This document shows, piece by piece, positions 61,801-64,000 of a stretch of DNA of 64,000 nt (position 1 is its first letter; the number at the start of each line of letters is the position of its first letter). The notes beneath the pieces were generated by a model, which saw only the letters and a program-made list of their open reading frames with translations, had not been told where the DNA came from and ran no database searches. Origin of the DNA: Actinostola sp. cb2023 (taxonomy: Eukaryota > Cnidaria > Anthozoa > Actiniaria > Actinostolidae). The stretch spans positions 768,778 through 832,777 of the forward strand of contig JAUJYZ010000677.1 of assembly GCA_033675265.1 (NCBI GenBank), in the 5' to 3' direction. A program made the translations under genes and the position numbers.

Positions 61801-62753
61801 AGGTAATCGATGAATGAGTAAATAAGTGAATTAGTAATTTATAAATAAACGATTGGATTATTTCATTAATAAGCAAGTAAATTAATATACCCAACGAATT
61901 CAATACAATAACTTAGTCACCCCAGATTCAACTACAAAGGTGTGGCCCTAGTGTCCTTCGCACCCCTGTTTAGTCTCGTGTGTGACGAGGGGACGCGTTG
62001 CGTGACGCGGGGAAGCGTTGCGTGACGAGGCTAAACACGGCTGCGAGGGAGGCTAATGTGGCCCAGAGAATCACGAAAGTTCTCGGCTTTTCACGAAGTC
62101 TTGCCACACAAAAATGCAGCTAACTCAATTTGAATGTTACTTGAATTTGCTTCACCGCATTATACTTGTTTAGTACAAGACGTTCATGAAGAAAATGGCT
62201 ACAAATAGAAACTCCCATGATCCTTCAGGATCGCACAGTTCATAATAATTCACAACAGTTCACACGCTTCTGGGTTACTTAAGGTACCTGCAGACGCACG
62301 GTGCGACATTTTATTGCAGCGTCCAATTTAAATTACTCGCTATTAATTTGTTGCTCGCAATGCAGCTGAAGTAGAAATCGATTCTAACACAGCAACATTG
62401 CGTGCAACATGTTGCGAGGGTGGACACACGCTGCAATAGTACATGTTGCTAGCAATGTTGTAGTGGTGAACACACGCTGCAATAGTACATGTTGCCAGCA
62501 ATGTTTCACCGTGTTTTGGCACCTGAACTTTATTGATTGAGTATATTTCTTACTTCTGTCAGGTTTCATAGCAGAGCAAACTGGTTCCTACACCCCGGTA
62601 TTCTACACGTCTGGCTCTATCATTCTACTCAGCAGTGCGATAAGCTCAATCATTGAATGTTTCAAGCAACAAACTCATGGAACTGAAGTTGTGTTGGTTT
62701 GTGAAGCTGCAGAAGACGAAATGTTTGTTTCAGAAAAACTTACAGTACTGTAG
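58877..62753 (+). CDS. Monocarboxylate transporter-like MFS carrier (SLC16 family), 4 exons
   Basis: Exons 58877-59093, 59601-60166, 61327-61696 and 62563-62753 join in frame (phases 1, 0, 1) to 1,344 nt, 447 residues, typical of SLC16. The N-terminal signature is RDGCWAWLV (family: D-G-x-W-G-W) leading into TM1 and TKTFGV. Exon 2 covers TM2-TM7 with NRFGTR in the TM2-3 loop, FKKRLGLATGF in the TM4-5 region and SVGWRNAF. Exon 3 has GRIAIGRVLD, the TM8-9 loop motif, and PSQRPQAY, G-x-APPFAG. Exon 4 gives TM12 and a short acidic tail. SLC16 carriers move monocarboxylates, aromatic amino acids or related small molecules across the plasma membrane; the substrate cannot be told. The protein resembles the MCT9/12/13-type branch more than the lactate carriers, a weak judgement. 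Introns hold CACAGG-free repeats and a GCAACATGTTGC fold-back (62,290-62,520). Confidence 0.85.
60203..61320. other. Transporter intron 2; no additional exon seen
   Basis: Contains a hairpin CTCGGGC...GGAAGCCCGAG (60,333-60,358), AACTCGAAC degenerate repeats (60,965-61,010) and AATGAACTCAAAGTC tandems (61,060-61,140). Confidence 0.6.
62290..62522. repeat. Fold-back element, GCAACATGTTGC family, copy 2
   Basis: Relative of 2,410-2,668 in transporter intron 3; CACACGCTGCAATAGTACAT occurs twice in tandem. Confidence 0.75.
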
Positions 62754-62789
62754 ATGATGTAATGTTTCGAGTTGTTTCGCACCGCTACT

Positions 62790-63260
62790 GCTTGACAAAA
62801 GACGCATGTTTGCAGTCAGTGTAAATTATTCACATGCAAACAAATGTTGTTGACAGTGGACAATTAGAACACCTCAAATCAGAGAGTAATTAACCCATGG
62901 AATACACCACTTCATGGTTCTATTCAGTAGCCACGAACAATGGTACCAAGTCGAGGTTGGCCTTGTGCTTTCTATTATTGTATTTTCACAAGGCCAACCT
63001 TGACTTGGTACCATTGTTCATGGGTACTCAACAGAACCGTGAAGTGGTGTATTGATGTTTTTATACATTTACTGTATTTAATCAATACCAACCTTGACTT
63101 GGTACCATTGTTCATGGGTACTCAACAGAACCGTGAAGTGGTGTATTATAGAATAATGTTTCTATTGTCCAATGTCAACAACATTTGTTCGCGTCAGTCT
63201 CGGTTCAATTTGTTTTGTGTGTGAATAATTTACACTGACTCGAGGCTAACCCTGCATACA
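62790..63260. repeat. Nested inverted and direct repeats downstream of the transporter
   Basis: Outer pair AGTGTAAATTATTCACA/complement; inner inverted pair AAGTCGAGGTTGGCCTTGTG / complement and a direct duplicate of GACTTGGTACCATTGTTCAT (63,003 and 63,098) with AACCGTGAAGTGGTGTATT. Related to 12,725-12,930. Confidence 0.75.
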
Positions 63261-63955
63261 TAATAATAATACAGTAATCTTCTATCTGAATTTACTGCGG
63301 TAAGGGGACTAATTGCACCTTGTCAACGGTTTTTGTTGGATTCAAATTCAAAACTGTCACGCAAGACCTTCAAGCTCACCATTGAAAGCAAAGCGTCCCC
63401 GTGACACTGAACTCAGGTGTGAAGCTGTTTCCTGCTTTATTTGTGTCACACAGTTTGCAGCTGCGAGTAGTACTGATTTCGGTTCGCAAAGGATTACTGG
63501 GTAAAATATACAGCCGCCATCTTGTCCTGCGGATTGCAATGCAAAGTGGGCACACATACAACAATATAATCAACTTTAGGCTGTAAATACTACAACACTT
63601 TACACTTAATATAAGCAGTCATGCACCTTCGCTTCTTACTTTTTTGTGGATGCATTTGAGCCCGCGATGCTCCGTCATGGCGGTTATCACTCAAAATCCA
63701 CGAAACAACATCTCGTGTTTTGTTGTTATTTTTATTATAATTTTTTCTTGGCAAAGCAAAAATTGCCTGTAAGTAATAATTATGCGTTCTTTGTCTATCA
63801 TTTTGTATTTTTGAAAATACTACAACTAATACAATTATCAACTGATTGATATAAATGTAATTCTGGTAAGCAAACATACTTGGGACCATTACACGAGCTT
63901 CGCGCTCTTGGACGACACGTGTCTAAATAAACTATGGTATTGTATTGTATTGTAC
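63261..63955. other. Right-edge spacer, no gene supported
   Basis: 63,420-63,535 is a relative of the module left flank (GGTTCGCAAAGGATTACTGG). The short minus-strand frames here have no recognisable family. Confidence 0.5.
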
Positions 63956-63958
63956 AAT

Positions 63959-64000
63959 AGAGTCGTTTTCGTATGAGTGGGAAGTGGTTACGGTACGGTT
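63959..64000. mobile_element. MITE of the GTGGGAAAC/CGAAAACGAC family, cut by window edge
   Basis: AGAGTCGTTTTCGTATGAGT then GGGAAGTGGTTACGGTACGG, the terminal segment of the family seen at 6,169. Confidence 0.75.

Overview
This is a eukaryotic, animal-type nuclear window: spliced genes with GT-AG introns, no operons, AT-rich, and packed with satellites and fold-back repeats. The gene set (a kappaB-Ras, an NT5DC1-type HAD nucleotidase, an FGF-like trefoil protein, a monocarboxylate-transporter-like carrier and several Tox-ART-HYD1 copies), together with rve-type integrase remnants and dense palindromic MITEs, suggests an early-branching metazoan, most likely a cnidarian such as a stony coral or sea anemone. 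The species cannot be read from the sequence.

Layout. Bases 1-3,066: 5' part of an NT5DC1-like gene on the minus strand, with a very long GGAT repeat in its third intron. Bases 3,067-3,597: a 531-bp divergent promoter region. Bases 3,598-8,410: NKIRAS (kappaB-Ras) on the plus strand in 7 coding exons, its introns full of small palindromic elements. Bases 11,039-14,131: a 4-exon, TATA-driven, apparently leaderless FGF-like gene with a large CTA triplet array in intron 1. Bases 15,150-55,000: a gene-poor zone of repeated segmental duplication. Each module is built from a 19-bp AT-rich satellite, a MITE, a three-exon minus-strand Tox-ART-HYD1 gene or pseudogene, and a 27-bp satellite. Different copies carry different transposon insertions, so one copy often shows the empty site of another. 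Inserted into or between the modules are a 44-bp satellite carrying a kappaB-like decamer in each unit (22.5-24.4 kb), an integrase-containing fold-back (27.7-29.6 kb), a possible two-TM orphan gene (30.1 kb) and several TIR elements. Bases 55,677-58,133: a 2.46-kb giant inverted repeat. Bases 58,877-62,753: a 4-exon SLC16-like transporter gene on the plus strand. The right edge enters another MITE.

Main discovery. A short terminal motif, CACAGGnAnCCCAAGC, is the terminal inverted repeat of a DNA transposon family. Two elements show perfect 7-bp target-site duplications, and one has a paralogous empty site inside the window. The same core is the repeating heart of two different satellites: a 27-bp satellite in three arrays and a 19-bp satellite that is about 2 units long in one duplicate and about 80 in another, between matching flanks. 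The window appears to capture transposon ends being turned into satellite DNA.
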